DNA from: Ectobius pallidus
Taxonomy: Eukaryota; Arthropoda; Insecta; Blattodea; Ectobiidae
Assembly (NCBI GenBank): GCA_964059195.1
Contig: CAXKWD010000002.1
Location: 51,176,923-51,240,922, forward strand
Reading direction: 5' to 3'
Length of the DNA: 64,000 bases
Both the position numbers and the translations under genes were made by a program. Below the pieces are notes generated by a model. It was not told where the DNA came from. It saw nothing but the letters and a program-made list of their open reading frames with translations, and ran no database searches. Position 1 is the stretch's first letter, and every line of letters starts with the position of its first letter. Below, piece after piece: positions 1 through 14,532 of this stretch.

Positions 1-3000
1 CATCTGCATGAAAACTAGCATTAATAGTATAAATATACTGTGCTTTCTGCCGAAACTTTTGTACTAATATCGGTACTGCGCTAGCAATCATTCGTCACAT
101 CCTTCCACCTACTCGTCCAATCCACGTTAACTGAAGAATTATCTGGCTAGGATTGGTTCTCTTTTCTTTCATACAATCAGAATTTGGCATTTTGAAGGGA
201 AAAAGACACCAAGCTAATTATTTACATATTTACAGGAATTTAGCTAAAATTTTCAGTTTTCATGTTACCAAAATAATTTTCTGTAGCTGTAGTACTGATT
301 TACAAAAAAAGCACACAATAGGCTTTAGGTATGTGAGGTGGACTTTCTTTTTACATTAAGTTTCTGTTCAAGAGTCAAGTACACAGAAGTCCGCTTATAT
401 GTACCGTATAATAAAACATAACCCACATTAATAATTCAAAGTAAGAGTTAAAATTAAAAACAATTAGTTCCACTTGGAGAGTAGCAGATTTTTACCAGTC
501 GGTGCATGCACATGCACGATAGATAATTATCTGGCAAGGGTAAATTTTCCAACTTACATGTTGCTCATGAAACGGAATAAAAATTCAGTTTGTTACCAAA
601 CATTTTTGGATGACTGAAGCTTGAGCTATTAAGGAGCATTAAGCAACAGGATGTATGCTGCAGACAACAATGTAACATCAGAAATGCTTCACAACAAAAG
701 AAGAGAGGTCTAATACCGGATGGATATTAGTCGCAATACCAAGTTTACTAGGTATAAAACAAAATTCTCCGTATTTCTTGTAAGTTTAAAAGTTATGATT
801 ATTAATTTTATTATACATATAAGTGAACATTTTGTATGTAAGTTTTAAAAAATGTTCTCTTGAGGTTTGGGCAAAAAAAAAATCTAAATATGTATAATGA
901 AGGCACAGTATATAACAAGATAATGTAAAAAATATAATTCTGTCAAGAGTTTACGGCAGATAGTACAGAAAGAATTGTAAACAAATTAACAGTCGATGTC
1001 ACATGTTTATATGGTTATCATGGAACCCGTTTATACTACGTCAACCACTATGCTATGTAGTATCCTTCTGTAGTGGACTATTGTGTTAGGAATGGCAGTG
1101 TTTTGTTCTGATAAAATAATTTTTTTAAATGTTAAAAGAATTTTCTGCTCTTCAGGTAGGCCTACAATATCTATCATTAGAAGTGATTTTCTATTTTGCA
1201 AAAGAATTTAAGTAACCGATAATGATTACTAGATAAAATTTAACTAGCTATAACCCTCCTACAAATAAAATTAACCCTTCTTTATGTGGATACAAGATTT
1301 TTGTTATAAAGAATTTAAAATCTGAAGGAATTAAGATAGTAAACTAAATTTTATGAGCTACTCATATTGTTTGGATGTTTCATATGTTATTTCAGAGAGG
1401 AATTTTAAAACAAAAAACCTGGAATGCTTTGTATGAAAAAGTATTTCTAGAGACTATAACAATTTTCAGTTTAAAAGAACAAGTATTACATTCAATTGCT
1501 GCGACAGAAAAATGCTCCAATCTTTTTCGTTAAAAGTTAACAGCTTGCCACAACATAAAAATATTTGTTCTCTCAGTATTAGAGTATCAATGCAGTGTAA
1601 TAATATAATGTATTTTTATCACATCAACTCTACGTAATTATTTGTTAAGAAATTTTAATTTTAACACACTAAAATATCTACAACACTTTACATACTTTGG
1701 TTTGTTCCAACCCTTATCAGTCATACACATACTAAATACCGTATGTCCTAACCCACACAAACGTCATTTTAGAAATTACGTTTTTAAAGTTTGCAAAAAC
1801 AGGAAAAATCTTATTTTTGGAACATATTATGTTACTTACAATACTTACTGAATGAATTAATCTATGCTCAGAAACACTGGAATAAATAGTGACTAAGAAA
1901 AATATATAAAAGTGCAACAATCTCAACTTTTAGAAAAAGAGGGTTAGCACTATCTTCCCCGACCCCTTTCTATCACACTTCCAACAAGACTTAGATTCAG
2001 TATTTTGTTATCAATCACGTGTTCAAACAAATTTGACCGGTTTTGATCTGTTCTAACAATCCCAGATCAGACTACAGACATGTGGGTATCTTTAAGTATT
2101 AAGTAAAGAGTACAGAAGAATAATGATACAGTAAAACCGCTACTGACACACTCAGTACCGGGCCTGCATTTTCTGTACCCAAAAGTTAGGCAATTTTAGC
2201 AGTTTATCAAATCTACAGCCTTGACACCTATTGTTAAAGATTAGACCTCTGTCCAATTTCTCAAGGTACCAAAGTTAAAAGCCCATAATGTGAATACTGT
2301 TCACACCTCTATTAAAAGATCAATTCTCTCGCTGATAAAAGACTAAGAGTTTCTTTTGCTTCTAACTCCATTTTACCAACCAAAGTCGAAAAGTAACTAC
2401 TTCCACAGTAGGCTTAATATCAGTGGCTGAAAGAAAATATTGTTACTAGTAATTGTATATTAATGAAATTTGTTTCTTGAATTTTTAGTACTAACCCACT
2501 CCCCTGACTGTGCCTGTTTTTCTTGAGCAAGCTATTATTACGTACTTAATATGTGGTCATGTTTATAGCCTCTCCTGCTTACTGCTTCCTGACAAATAGT
2601 TCCTTTTAGTTTTCAGCATCACATATGTAAATTTAAGTAATACTGTAATAGATATTTAAGGGTGCATTACTTGTCTTTTCTACTTTATAAAGTTCTGTAA
2701 TTACATAAAAATGCATTTCCCAATCAACAGGCCACTCTCTTTGAAAAACCCATTAAACAAATATTTTAATTTAAGAGAGGTTTAACTATATAAGTACTGA
2801 AGCTGAAACATACTGAAACGTGGGAAGCATTCTGAAATAAGAATGTATTAAATTATATAATTTACTAATTAATTACGGATTGTGTGTTTAATTTTAGTTT
2901 TGAAGGGGTCTTTATTCCCACACTATTAATCTACGACATGTTTTACACAACTCTGTAGAAGTGTGCAGGATATCCTTTCCATTTAATAATAGTGTTATGG

Positions 3001-5779
3001 TACTGTAGTTCCATTGGTGATATTGGACCACTCATAGCACACACAAAGCAGGAAACGGCTCAAAAACGGTTCTGCAACAAACTTTGTACATGAATCTATC
3101 TCTTAATAAACATCTCTTCTATTTGCATGCTGGTGTGATCTCTATACTGTATATAAACTGACCGTTGGAACAAACCATTCATTTTAAAGTAATGGGCAGA
3201 AATCTCTGAAGCCCATTCTACTAAGAATAGATTCTTTAAAATTTCTGAACTCTAAAACTGCATTGTTGGCACTTATAATCATGTGAAAGATTTTTTAATA
3301 AATGCTTTTATTTGGGATTATATATATTTTTAATGGTATTTTGGGAATGTACTTATTTTAATATATATCTTGTTGAATATACTGTTGTATATATCATTCA
3401 ACACTTCTTATATATCGGTAAGATATTTGTTGAGAGCTTAATAAAACATTTATTGTGCGATATTCTAAAATACAAGATTAAACACATTTTGCCTGAATTG
3501 TATCACATAGGCACAGGTCTCTGTGCTAGCAACCTTTCCACAATAGTATTCCTTTCTCCCTTTCGTCATGGGATATATGGTCTAAAAACTTACAAAAAGA
3601 GTGGATACTGGATACAATATCATTGGGCAAAACATCTCTGTTAAGTTGTAATTATAATTGTTAAGATAAAAAGAAATAAAATCAAAATGAAACAAAAACA
3701 CAATAAAACTTTAAAGATTACATGAAACAAACTACGATATTCTTACACAATGGTGCTATAAATGATAATACCTTTTTTATGGGTTAGGAATTATGTTCAT
3801 TTATAAAATTTAAAAACCTGACTGTAACTTTCAGACTGATTAATCTTAAATAAAATACTTTTGCACATACTGATGATTATTCTTTCTTTTTTAAGTTCTA
3901 ACTACCCGTAATCTCACAGCTTTTAGAAGATTAAGTGTGCATTTTAAAAATGAAATACTACAAATGTTGATTAATCTTAAATTTTCTAAACCTGCAATAA
4001 AACTCTTGATCTACAAAATTAAAATATGAGCTTGAAACTCCTGTCATATATCCTTTTAGCACGAATAAAACACACTACAAAAATGTTCCACCTCTGAATC
4101 TCTTCATAACATTAATATAAACAACACTCAAAACATTCCTATACAAAGTAATATTTTCATTTTTGACCCAACATAAAGTTTTAACCTACATACGGATCTG
4201 TAGCAAATAATATACAGGCTACACACACTTAAAAGAAACAGGTTATACTTCTTAATTGATACATCATTCAATGGACAGCCGATCCATAAATAACACCATG
4301 GAGTCCAATAGCTTATGAACAAGCAAACACAATCATCCATTACAATAAAAGTTAACAAAACAATATAATTTCTGAAGTATAAGAATACTAGTACCGGTAC
4401 TAAAAACTTAAATGCCACAAAGAAGTAACATTTACCACACATAGGTTTGTCAACCATCCTGGATTTCCCAGAACAGTCCCGATTTTGAGTGTTTAGTCCT
4501 GGGTTCCAGAATAACTTTCATATCCATCAAAATATCCTGAATTTCACGTGCATGGAAAGAAAGAAGACTGAATATACAACATTATTTTTTGGGGTCTTTA
4601 TTGCTGATATATTTTATCACTACTAGATCGTCAGTAATTATCTGTAAGGCTGAGTGGAGTATCTTTACGTTCACATACAAAGAATCTTCGCAAGCTCATA
4701 CAGGCCTACACACAACGTCAAAAATGGAAAGATACAGCGTACTTGATATTTTTTAAATAATCTTCTACGCTTTGATTTGGCACCACTCAGTATCATGTCA
4801 ATTTAATTTTCATTAAGTAATGACTCGTTAGTTTTATAATGTAAGTAATAAAAATTAAGTGAAAGCTGCAAATTTAGACTCTGAAGAAACATCATCTTAA
4901 CAAGTAAAAACCTCAAGTGATTTACCACGAAAATATCAGTTTTCAGAGATGAATGGCCAAAGTCTTTTGCATGGGTTTGGAAAACTCCAGGCAATTCCAC
5001 CAAAGGTAGATGTTCCGTAGGCATGGCATTCAAGATTTCTGAATCTAGCAAGGAGCCTATGATCTGAATGTACAATGATCAGTGTAAATCAATAGTATAC
5101 TACTGGTAAAATTTGTGTGTATAATTTTTACTTATGAGAGTTGACAAACCTAGTCACATAACAGACAGGACATCTTTTACAGAGCCAAATATATCTGTAA
5201 GTTGTCTTTATATGCTATCAACATAGTTCTCTCACTTTTCTTCCTACTGATATTACAAATAATGTATGCTGTAATGTCTAGCTCATTACTTTACGTAGCT
5301 TGTTATACAGAGAATTCCTGTTTGGTCGAGTTTGGCTGCATACACACTCCCAAATTTCAATAATAAAGCTGAATTGATATAGACTGTAGTGGGTCATGCT
5401 ATCTGCATAACTTCTTAGTTGCTTTGCTCATCTGTATTTCTTGACAAAACAATTAAAAAAGCCCACATGACTTTGTGCCACACCGTTAAGACTATATTGA
5501 GCATTTGGATTTTGAGTTCAAACATGATAATTTCTGATAAAGAAGGAAACATTACGAACTACTTTGTTCCTCAAAATGAAACGTTTTGATAATAATGAAG
5601 AAAGGGTTTCATAGTCTGTAAGTTTCTGTAATTGTGAATATCCACATAATTTTAATTTCTCATAAATATATTTTTAATTTCTTGGCATAAAAGTTCAGTG
5701 TTATATTAAAATTATGCGTTTGGAAATAAAAGGTGTGCTTAAAAGCCTAGTTGTGTTAGTGTGTGTGATTGAGAAATTA
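1..5779. other. no supported gene
   Basis: AT-rich sequence with only short, unconvincing open frames. The longest (3312-3644 plus, 4128-4457 minus, 4803-5075 minus) have compositions typical of translated AT-rich noncoding DNA and no domain I recognise. I see no clear transposon ends. It could include the 3' end or UTR of a neighbouring gene, but nothing here shows that. Confidence 0.6.
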
Positions 5780-6656
5780 CGAGGTGTAATAAAAAAATAC
5801 AGTGAATTATTTTTTATAGCAGCAACTACTGACACTACATCCATTTGATCTGATACGTCCGATAGCCTGATCTGTTGAGACAGGGAGTGTAAAGTTTGAA
5901 CACGTTCTGACTCGTTAGTAAGCTTCCAGAGCTGCTAGAGTGGGGTCGTGTTTACCGTGTTTGTCGCGCATCATGGTTTTTGAACAACGCATTAACATAA
6001 GTTTTGTTTTAAGATACAAAAAAGTGCCAAAGAAGCTCATGAAATGTTGGAATCAGTGTATGATGATAATGCGGTAACTCTGAAGACCGTTTACAAGTGG
6101 CATGAGCAATATATAAAAGCAGAAATGAGTCAGTTGAAGATGAATGGTTAGGACGTCCATAGACCTCAAAAACAGTGAATTATTGAAAACATGCAAAAAA
6201 AGTGGCATAAAAATATTTTACAAGGGGTTACTGCAATGTGTGCAAACGATGTACAAAGAAAGAGACCAGAAAAATGGGCCAGCGGCTTCCTCCATCATGA
6301 CAATGTGGCATTCCACACATCGGTTCTGATTCGCGAGTTTATGGCCAGAAAAAGTATACCTGTCAGTCCACATCTGCCTTACTCACCAGATTTAACACTC
6401 TGAGACTTCTGACTCTTCCCACAATAAAAAGTGTGGTAAAAGGAAAATGTTTTGACACCATTCCAGACATTGAGATGGCCAAGACACAGCCCTTCCGAAA
6501 GAAGCCTTCCAGAAATGCTTCCTGTCATGGCTTCAAAGTTGGGATAACTGCATTGCTAGCCAACGACAGTACTTTGAAGGAGATTAATTTAAATTCTATG
6601 TAAGTTTATAACTTTGTAATATAAATATTCACTGTATTTTTTTTTATCACACCTCA
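5780..6656 (+). mobile_element. mariner-family DNA transposon, degenerate
   Basis: Terminal inverted repeats of about 30 bases: CGAGGTGTAATAAAAAAATA at the left end, mirrored at the right by TGTATTTTTTTTTATCACACCTCA. Both ends are flanked by TA (5778-5779 and 6657-6658), the Tc1/mariner target. At 877 bp it is shorter than an intact mariner (about 1.3 kb). Transposase remnants are readable in broken frames: FLHHDNVAFHTS, then PHLPYSPDLTL followed by stops where the third catalytic region and its LFP tail should be. The N-terminal helix-turn-helix region is also damaged. Inactive. Confidence 0.9.
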
Positions 6657-6658
6657 TA

Positions 6659-9600
6659 TTTTACTTTTTGTGGTTTTTAAACAGTGCTGGAAAAGGTTTT
6701 GGATTATCCATGTTTTTTATTATTCATGCTGGTTATTGTTGATTAGTACAGATAATCAAGAATTTGCTGTATATTACAAAGTACACATTTTTTATGTACA
6801 TGACATTCTTCAGACATTTATCATTGGGTAAACTTAATGGTAGAAATATCAAAATTCTAGAGTGCCAAGAAATTATTTATGATTGATTTTCCAAAATAGT
6901 GGGAATAATTCACAGTTAGAACATGTTATTAAAAGAGGAATTTGATGACATTGATGCTATTTTTGGAGAAGTTTTAAAAAATCAATACATCTGTCAGAAA
7001 GTCAAACAAAACATCGATATAACAGGTTGAGAAAACTGGCCCATGTTACTGAAAAAGACGTTTAAAATCTAACAAAAGAATCATGGTGCACAATATTGTT
7101 AACAACAAATTTAGAATATGTGAGTTATGTGTGGCAGCAGCAAATCTTTCTGAGAGAGACTTATGTAAATTAAAGTGGGTGAAAATCTGTTTGCGGTATG
7201 GTACATCATTTAATGTTCTTGTTCTGGAAAACTGACCTACAATTTCCTATGAATACAGCCACACTAAAACAATGGGAGGGTTCTGATTAGGACCCTGGGA
7301 AGAGTCTCGACAAAAGAGGAATTTCCTGTATACTTTCAATACAATAATCTTTAAAACATTTTATAAAAGAATACAAAAAAGCACAATTTATTATTATTAT
7401 AATCCTACTGCTTTTTCAAGCAGGAACTTTTATCTTTGTGATTGTGCATTTTTATTGTCTAGCAGTATGTGCGATTCAAGTGTTGTGCATTTTAACTTAA
7501 CCCCCTACAAGCATTTCTCACTAAGTTCCTCAGAAAATATACATTTGACAATTTTCAAAAATAGGAACTACTGTACAGCCAGTACTATTTCCTCTTTCAA
7601 GCTAAATCTGTATACAATAAAGACTTAAAAATTGGGTAAATCAAAACTTAATGTAAAGAACTTATCAACATACTCATAAAATTAAACTACTAATTTATGT
7701 CAAGTTCCAGTAACTTATTAGAACAATGTAGTAACCGATTTTGGTAACCTTTTCTAATGTAATTTAGAAATTATACTTTAGTTCTTTTCAGACGTTAAGT
7801 TATCCAAAAGACGAAGAGATTAGAATCACAAGGCATCTGTATCTTCCTGTAGGTTTCCTATCTAACAATTTTATAAGCTGCAGGACTGAAGTGGCAGATT
7901 ACAAGACGATTACATGTGTTGCACATAAGCTAGAATGTATTCAATAACACCTAATTTTGTACCACATTCTGCCATAAACTTTGTACCGGTAGTAACCAAA
8001 TACATAAAAGTTATCAAATTTAATTTATACTTCACTTGAAACTGATTATACAATGTAGACAAAAGCTGAAGGCCTGAAGTCACAAACTATTAAATTTGAT
8101 CACGAAAGCATCATGACTTAGGATTTCTTCATTATTTTAATTATCTTCCCCAAACAGAAGATGTCTCTGATAGAGCCCTAATTGTATGATCACAAAACAT
8201 ATGACAAGATTCTTGATAATTTATTTAAGACTACATAAATTATTTCCTGCAACTAAAAAAATCCATTCCCTCACACGTTCCAAAATGGACCAGAAACTAA
8301 CAGAAGCAGGAAGTACTGCTGATTGAATATAACAAACAGGAGTAGTGCTATGTGAAAAATGTATATTAAGTACTTTACACATGGAGAAAAATTATGACAT
8401 ATTCGATTATGTAAAACAATACTTAAATGCCTGACATAAGCTATGGTATGTCATTAAGAGAAAATATCTTTCATGAAAATATATATCCTATAAGCTTCAA
8501 TTAAATAAACTGGGCAAAACAAGTCGCATAAACTTTCTCGCATATACATGTTTGTATAGATACCTGTTAAGGGTTCATTGGTAAAAGCTATATACAACCA
8601 GTTTGATGAACTGTAGTCTAAGGCAACAGTGGCAAATTCTAGGGGTGCAATAAGAGTACACCTCATAATACGAATAATTAAATACAATACACCACTGACC
8701 CGCAACAGGCCTGCAGACAGAAACAGAGTGTGAGTCAGACAGATAGGCATTCCTAAAAAGGTTTTCTAGTTTTCTAGGTATCGCAAAATATGTTTTTCCC
8801 TTATCTTGATTTTGATTTTTGTCAAGATCAGTATGCTTTACACCATTTATATGCGAGAAAGTAAAATTCAGAAAGTAGCACTGGCTCAAGTATTATTTGG
8901 AGTATGTAAGCAGTACAGCAGAATAAAAAATTACATGTTTACATGAAACAAAACATACTTGTAAAGGATTAATCAAGGATTTAATCTGACTAGTGCAGTT
9001 GTCATAACACAAAGATTAAAATAAAACAAAATAAAATGAGATAAAATAAAACAAAATTTAATTAAATTAAAATCATGGAACTAGATACCTATTTAATTCA
9101 GACATAATATCTGTGGAATGATAAAAATACACAGACTAGACCCTGAAATAGGCACAGTCTTTTCCAATAAAGATTGTAAGATTGCAAGTGGCAAACTTCT
9201 CGAACTGAAATAAAAACATCAACTTTCCTGCATTTCCATATATTGTGCAACATATACCGGTAATACCAACTTGTTTGTACCTGTAAATAAAATTATCTTT
9301 AAAAAAAATTAAGACAATGTTGGAATGTCTACTTAAGTAAAAACAAAATTATAGTAGCCTGGAGATAAGATTATAAAATAAAAGATTTGTCTAATGCAAA
9401 TAATAACACTATTTTAGCATTAAGAGTATTAATATAGATTCATCTAAAACTTATACAAATATTTACTCTTAACTCAAAATGTGGCTTAACATGAATATAA
9501 ATAATAATCCACTAGAGTGTACAGAAAAAATTACGCAACTGAAAAATTAAATTTACTGTATTCATTATCTGTTCTAGAAAATGTTTCCCCACCTTTCATT

Positions 9601-11640
9601 TTCTTGTTGCTAAAACTTAAGGTACTTAAGGTACTTAAGTCCCCCCGTTTATAAATGGAGCTAATTCCTTATTTCTCTGTTGCCAGATTTTCCTACATTT
9701 CACTAACAGAAGAATATGTCACATTACCCTTTACTGATGTGCGGTCTAGGCCAATAATTTTATCTTCCTAACTTGATTTCCTCAAACTCAAATGCCTTAA
9801 AATATAATCCATTATAATTTTACCAGTGTTACAAAACTTTATGTTCTTTCCCAAATCTTACATACGAAAACTTATAAGTTCATTCATGTTTCTGATTTTC
9901 TGTTGCAGTTTGATACTCATTCTAACAATCATCACCAGTATTTCTTTCATGATGTAGGTCTATGCACCACTACAATATAACCTCAAATATCTTTTACTTG
10001 TATTTTTTCTCTTCCTAGAACTTGTCTAAACATTTTCCCCTGCTTTGTAAAATTGTAATTCATAATATGCATGGGAGATACAGAATTCAGTTAAATATTA
10101 ATTCAGCTGCTGTTACCTCAAATGCTAGTGAAAAACTTCTTGACTGCAACTTGTTCTTTAATCATTGCTATCATTATTCCTTTAGGAACCAAGCAGATGC
10201 AGACGGAAGAAGTAGGAATTGAGCCGACATAAACTGAAGATGAATATTATCCTTCAATGAGAATATGGGCTGCATACGAGATCTTTGAAGGAATATCCTG
10301 ACTGAACTGAACTGAACATAGGCCAACTGAGGAGTCTTGAAGTGGTTCAAATACGTGTTTCAAAAAACGAAATAGTTCTTGCTGGTTTTCAAGCAAAGGA
10401 ATTACAGTAGTTGACTAATATTGCAAGTAATTTTCTTTGACTTATATATTCTCAATAAAGGAACTCCACAAGCGGAAAACACTAATACAAAAAGGTACTA
10501 AAACTGCCACTGGAATGCAAGGAGAGAAGTGACAAATATCTTGGCAAATCAGCTAATATTTATATGATATCCACCTAACAGAGGAAAGCATATGTAAGTA
10601 ACTAGAGTCTAAAATTATTATACAGATTTTGTTTCACAATTGTAACTATTTTCAATTTTCTTCTACAATCTACGTTCTACGTCTCATAATTTCAGTGCAA
10701 GTGAGGTAGTTGTATCACTACTTAACTAGGTCAAACTTATCTGCAATGTCAAAGTTCTAAAATCATTACAGTTTTCTGTAATAGGGAATAAAACAGAATT
10801 ATCTGTTTGAAGTAGCATTAGACATGAAGACATGAAGAGTCATGTCACAAGAAGAGATTATTTGTTTTATCATGTGGTATTGATGTAGTCAATTACTTAA
10901 AAAGAACAAAACTTTTTTTTAAAAAGCTCAGTAAAAACATATTACAGTACTGCTAGGTACTATATTTACTTCAGCCAATAGATCTATGCTAAGGTTTAAC
11001 ACACTTTCTTGACAACATAAAAAGAAATGAATCTTGAGAGAGAGTTTTAACGACTAAGAAGTCCAGCATATTGGACACAATTGGCCCCTCAAGACTATCA
11101 ACAATGCCACTTTAAATATTCTCGATTCATACGATTTAAATTAACAGAAGTTTTAAGCAAAATTACTATAACTGAGACACACATTAAAATAAAATATTTT
11201 TGAGTATATGTTTAATTTTCTGAAAATAAATTATATTGTAGTACTGAATGTATATAGACGCTATGTCTCCAATGGAAAAGTTTGATTTGCTTTTGTAATT
11301 CACATTTGTGTCCAGCTGACACTCTAAAATCCTTACTTGAAGTCACAAAATAATGTTGTTGGTGCTGGACTCTTGGCTAGTCAAATATAACTATTACAGA
11401 ATCTTCCCAAACTATTAAAGGATCCTGTTGTTCAACATTACTTGACTCTAAAATAAACATGAAGGGACCTTTAATCAAAGCTCTAGAACATTTGCCTACT
11501 ACCACCCAGATGAAATGACTAAATCAACCATGTGGTAATAGATGCAAGGAGGCAGTCCAGTATAATTGATGTTTGAACTTTTAGTGGTGCTGACAGATTC
11601 AACTCATTATCTGGTAGTTACTAGTCAAAATTTCGATAAA
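6659..11640. other. intergenic, no supported gene
   Basis: AT-rich sequence. A stretch around 6900-7300 translates into semi-coherent pieces interrupted by stops and may be old transposon coding sequence, but I cannot assign it. At 9000-9070 there is A-rich low-complexity sequence (AAAATAAAAC-type), and at 9619-9640 a short tandem of AAGGTACTT. Nothing else stands out. Confidence 0.5.
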
Positions 11641-11669
11641 TCTAAAAAAGAAAATTATAAAAATAAAAA

Positions 11670-12105
11670 ATTATCCTGCCAGTTGTATTATATGGTTGTG
11701 AGACATGGTCACTTACTCTTCGGGAAGAACATAATCTAGTGTGTTCGAAAGCATGGTGCTTAGGAAAATACTGGGGCCTGAGGGAGATGAAAATGGGGAC
11801 TGGAGAAAACTGTATGAAGACAAGCTTCATAACCTTTACTCTTCACCAGATTTAGTAAAAATCATGGAGGATGAAATAGACTTTGACATGTTGTGTATAT
11901 GGGGGAGGAAAAACATATTAAAAAAAAAAAAAAACTGGGAGACCCAAAGGGAAAAGATCACTTGGAAGACCTAGACGTAGGTGGAAGGAGAATATTAGAA
12001 TAGCTTTAGGAAGTAGGATTTGTGAGGGATGGTTGGAGTTAGAACAGAACAGGATTGAATGGTGGGCTCAGGTAAGCGTGGCAAAGAACCTCCAGGTTCC
12101 ATAAA
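11670..12105 (+). pseudogene. non-LTR retrotransposon (LINE) 3' coding fragment
   Basis: The translation begins VVLYGCETWSLTLREEHNL, the widespread C-terminal motif of insect LINE reverse transcriptases, and after frameshifts continues with pieces equivalent to GDWRKLYEDKLHNLYSSPD and LGRPRRRWKENIR, ending near VAKNLQVP. These come from at least two frames and include stops, so it is a dead, 5'-truncated copy. It ends about 40 bases before the hAT insertion. Confidence 0.85.
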
Positions 12106-12147
12106 TTAGATAAATATACCTTTAGCTTACTTAGGAATTGTCTATTG

Positions 12148-12612
12148 CAGTGGTTCCCAAAGTGGGGTCCGCGATGGTGTTTCAGGGGGTCCGCAGGCGG
12201 TTTAAGAAGAAATAGGATATCACGTAACTTTGAAGTGCTTAACTGTGTTCCCCACTACTTATCTATGTAAAACAGCATTCTCCCACCTCACGTATTTGAA
12301 ATCAAAGTTGAGAAATAAATCTGAAATTGAAAGTGACTTAATATTGAAATTATCAGACATTAAACCTAACATTGCAGAGCGAATTAATCAAAGGCAGCTT
12401 CACTGTTCACATTCAGGAGTAAACTCTGTTTGTTACCATTGATATTGTTATCTTGTCTATTGAATTTAATACATTTGAATTTAAGTATTTATTTAGTTTT
12501 TTGTTTCAAAACCCAGAGGGGGTCCGCGAAATTTTATTTTATTTTTCAAGGGGTCCGCGAAATTTTAATTTTTTTTAATGGGTCTGCGGACTGAAAAGTT
12601 TGGGAACCACTG
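12148..12612 (+). mobile_element. hAT transposon (ZBED/Buster-Charlie type), internally deleted
   Basis: Perfect 8-bp target site duplication GTCTATTG (12140-12147 and 12613-12620) and inverted termini CAGTGGTTCCCAAA / TTTGGGAACCACTG, with the GGGGTCCGCG-type subterminal sequence of this hAT group. The open frame 12230-12442 has the conserved hAT C-terminal dimerisation signature: FPTTYLCKTAFSHLTYLKSK, then LSDIKPNIAERI. Only this tail of the transposase remains in 465 bp, so the copy is nonautonomous. The intact duplication implies a relatively recent insertion. Confidence 0.95.
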
Positions 12613-12620
12613 GTCTATTG

Positions 12621-14532
12621 GCATTAAGTAAGTTTGTGAATATATTTCTATTCCTGATTTAACTGCTGCTTTATTTTTCACTGTTCGTTTTAGAACAGTT
12701 ATAGAATTTAATTTGGATTGGTATTCTTTGTTTAAGCAATCCTCATTAAAGGAGGATTTTACATTATAATTATTGTTACCGTTATTTGTTTTATTGTTAG
12801 AAATTTATTTATAATATAACTTAATTAACAAGAAAACTTTGAGAAGACTCATTTTCTTAATGGGTGTTATACAAGAATTTATTTTCCCATATAGGTATAG
12901 TATATAAAGTAGACTTCTTAACAAATACTATTTTTTGAAGATAACAAACCTGGTGTATTTTCATGTTTAAGTGAACAGCCTTAAATTTTTATTTTTTTAT
13001 ATTTTAGTTTATTTTTTTTTTTTTTTTTAATTTTTACAGTTTTTTTTGCATATGTTTTAACTATATATTTCCAGCAGACACAGGAACTGGAACTAAATCT
13101 TTTCTTCCTTTCAAGTAAACGTAGTTACTTCAGGGAGGGGAGCAAATTATATCAACAAAAACTACGAATGAGTGCTGAATGTGGAATGGTAGAAGCTGAT
13201 CAGTCTTCAAAGCAGTTAACACGATTCTTTAAAAATATTAGTATCAATGTTTTTGTAGAATTTAGAATTAAAAAATAAATTCAACTAAAGCAAAATTCTC
13301 TAACATGCAGACTACATATTAAAATTCATGATGATCTTATAAATTTTTTGTGTTCCGTGTCTACCAACTGAGCCCATGTTTAATTTGCATTCTACACCAG
13401 AAGCAAAGTTGAGCGAGGAAAGATTTTTAAGAAATTAACCATACACTGGAATAAAAGAACAGAGAAATTCCTGAAGCTGTCAAAGGCATGAAGCATTAAA
13501 TTCTGATAAAAACTACTGGGAAAATAGCCAGCCTGCATAAAAATGGCAGATGATGATCCTGATTAGATAGCTCTAAGAGAAAAATGCAGATCTTACAAAT
13601 AAAATTATGTCTTCATCTAGCAAGTCTCTGTCTCGAAGAAACACAGATATCTACATAAAACTGTCTCCTTCCTTTCTTAGAATTATCATGTCTAATTTTC
13701 AAAGAGCAGGTGCACATTTTCCATTTTAAAAATGGATGAATTATTAAATCAGTAATCATTTCTACAAATATTTCTGTAATACCGAAAGGAAGGGACCTAA
13801 TAATTCAATTTGCAAACCACCATATATAATGATTTTTCTCTCCACAGAGTTGATTTAAGTTAAATTATGAAGAACTGCACTATTTTTAAGATTTCTATTT
13901 TAAAATAAAGTGTACCATTCTACTGCCAGTATTTTTAAGAACACATCACAGCATCAGAAAACTGAGTTACAAGGAAGTATAAAAATAACGTTATCAATCC
14001 TATATCCCATCAGTTGCTTCATTTTGGAGGAAACAGCCAGAACACTATAATGAGATTTTTATCATTCAATTTGAAGGCACTTTTGCTTCCAGATGAGCAG
14101 TTTCACTCTCTCTTCATTTATAAGTTAATTGTGTTTTTAAAATAATTACTATACTCTTAGTGAATTGCAAGAACATCAAATAAAACCGCTCTTACAATTT
14201 ATGCTTAGCACTTGCACATAGGCTGGGAATCAGAGTGTATATTAAAATATAAGTGCTCGGGAAGCTTAATCAGCAGCTTGTTTGTGTGTCAAAAAATTAT
14301 AGAACCAAGTACTAGGCCAAGCGTGTTAGATATTTGAGGTTATATCTTATATTTTTAATAGTTGGAATTAAATATGAGAGCCAACGAATATTAAGATTCT
14401 CTGCAAAAATGAATGATTATGTTGTACAGAACCAGTATAAAAAACCAGATACATAATGAAACTGAACGAAGTAAATAGATACAACCGCAGCAAAACACAA
14501 TTTACATGCACCCATTCGTACAAGTTAACCAA
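12621..14532. other. region downstream of orb, no gene seen
   Basis: AT-rich, with a poly-T stretch at about 13010-13030 and A/T runs. Part of it may be distal orb 3' UTR (minus strand), since the nearest canonical AATAAA signals on that strand are at 13013-12988. Open frames here are short and unconvincing. Confidence 0.4.

Noticed and set aside
4450..4560. Possible transposon protein remnant near CCTGGATTTCCCAG
   Set aside because: A weak resemblance only; no boundaries or conserved motif could be established.
6900..7300. Semi-coherent translated pieces suggesting old coding sequence
   Set aside because: Multiple stops and no recognisable motif; cannot be assigned.
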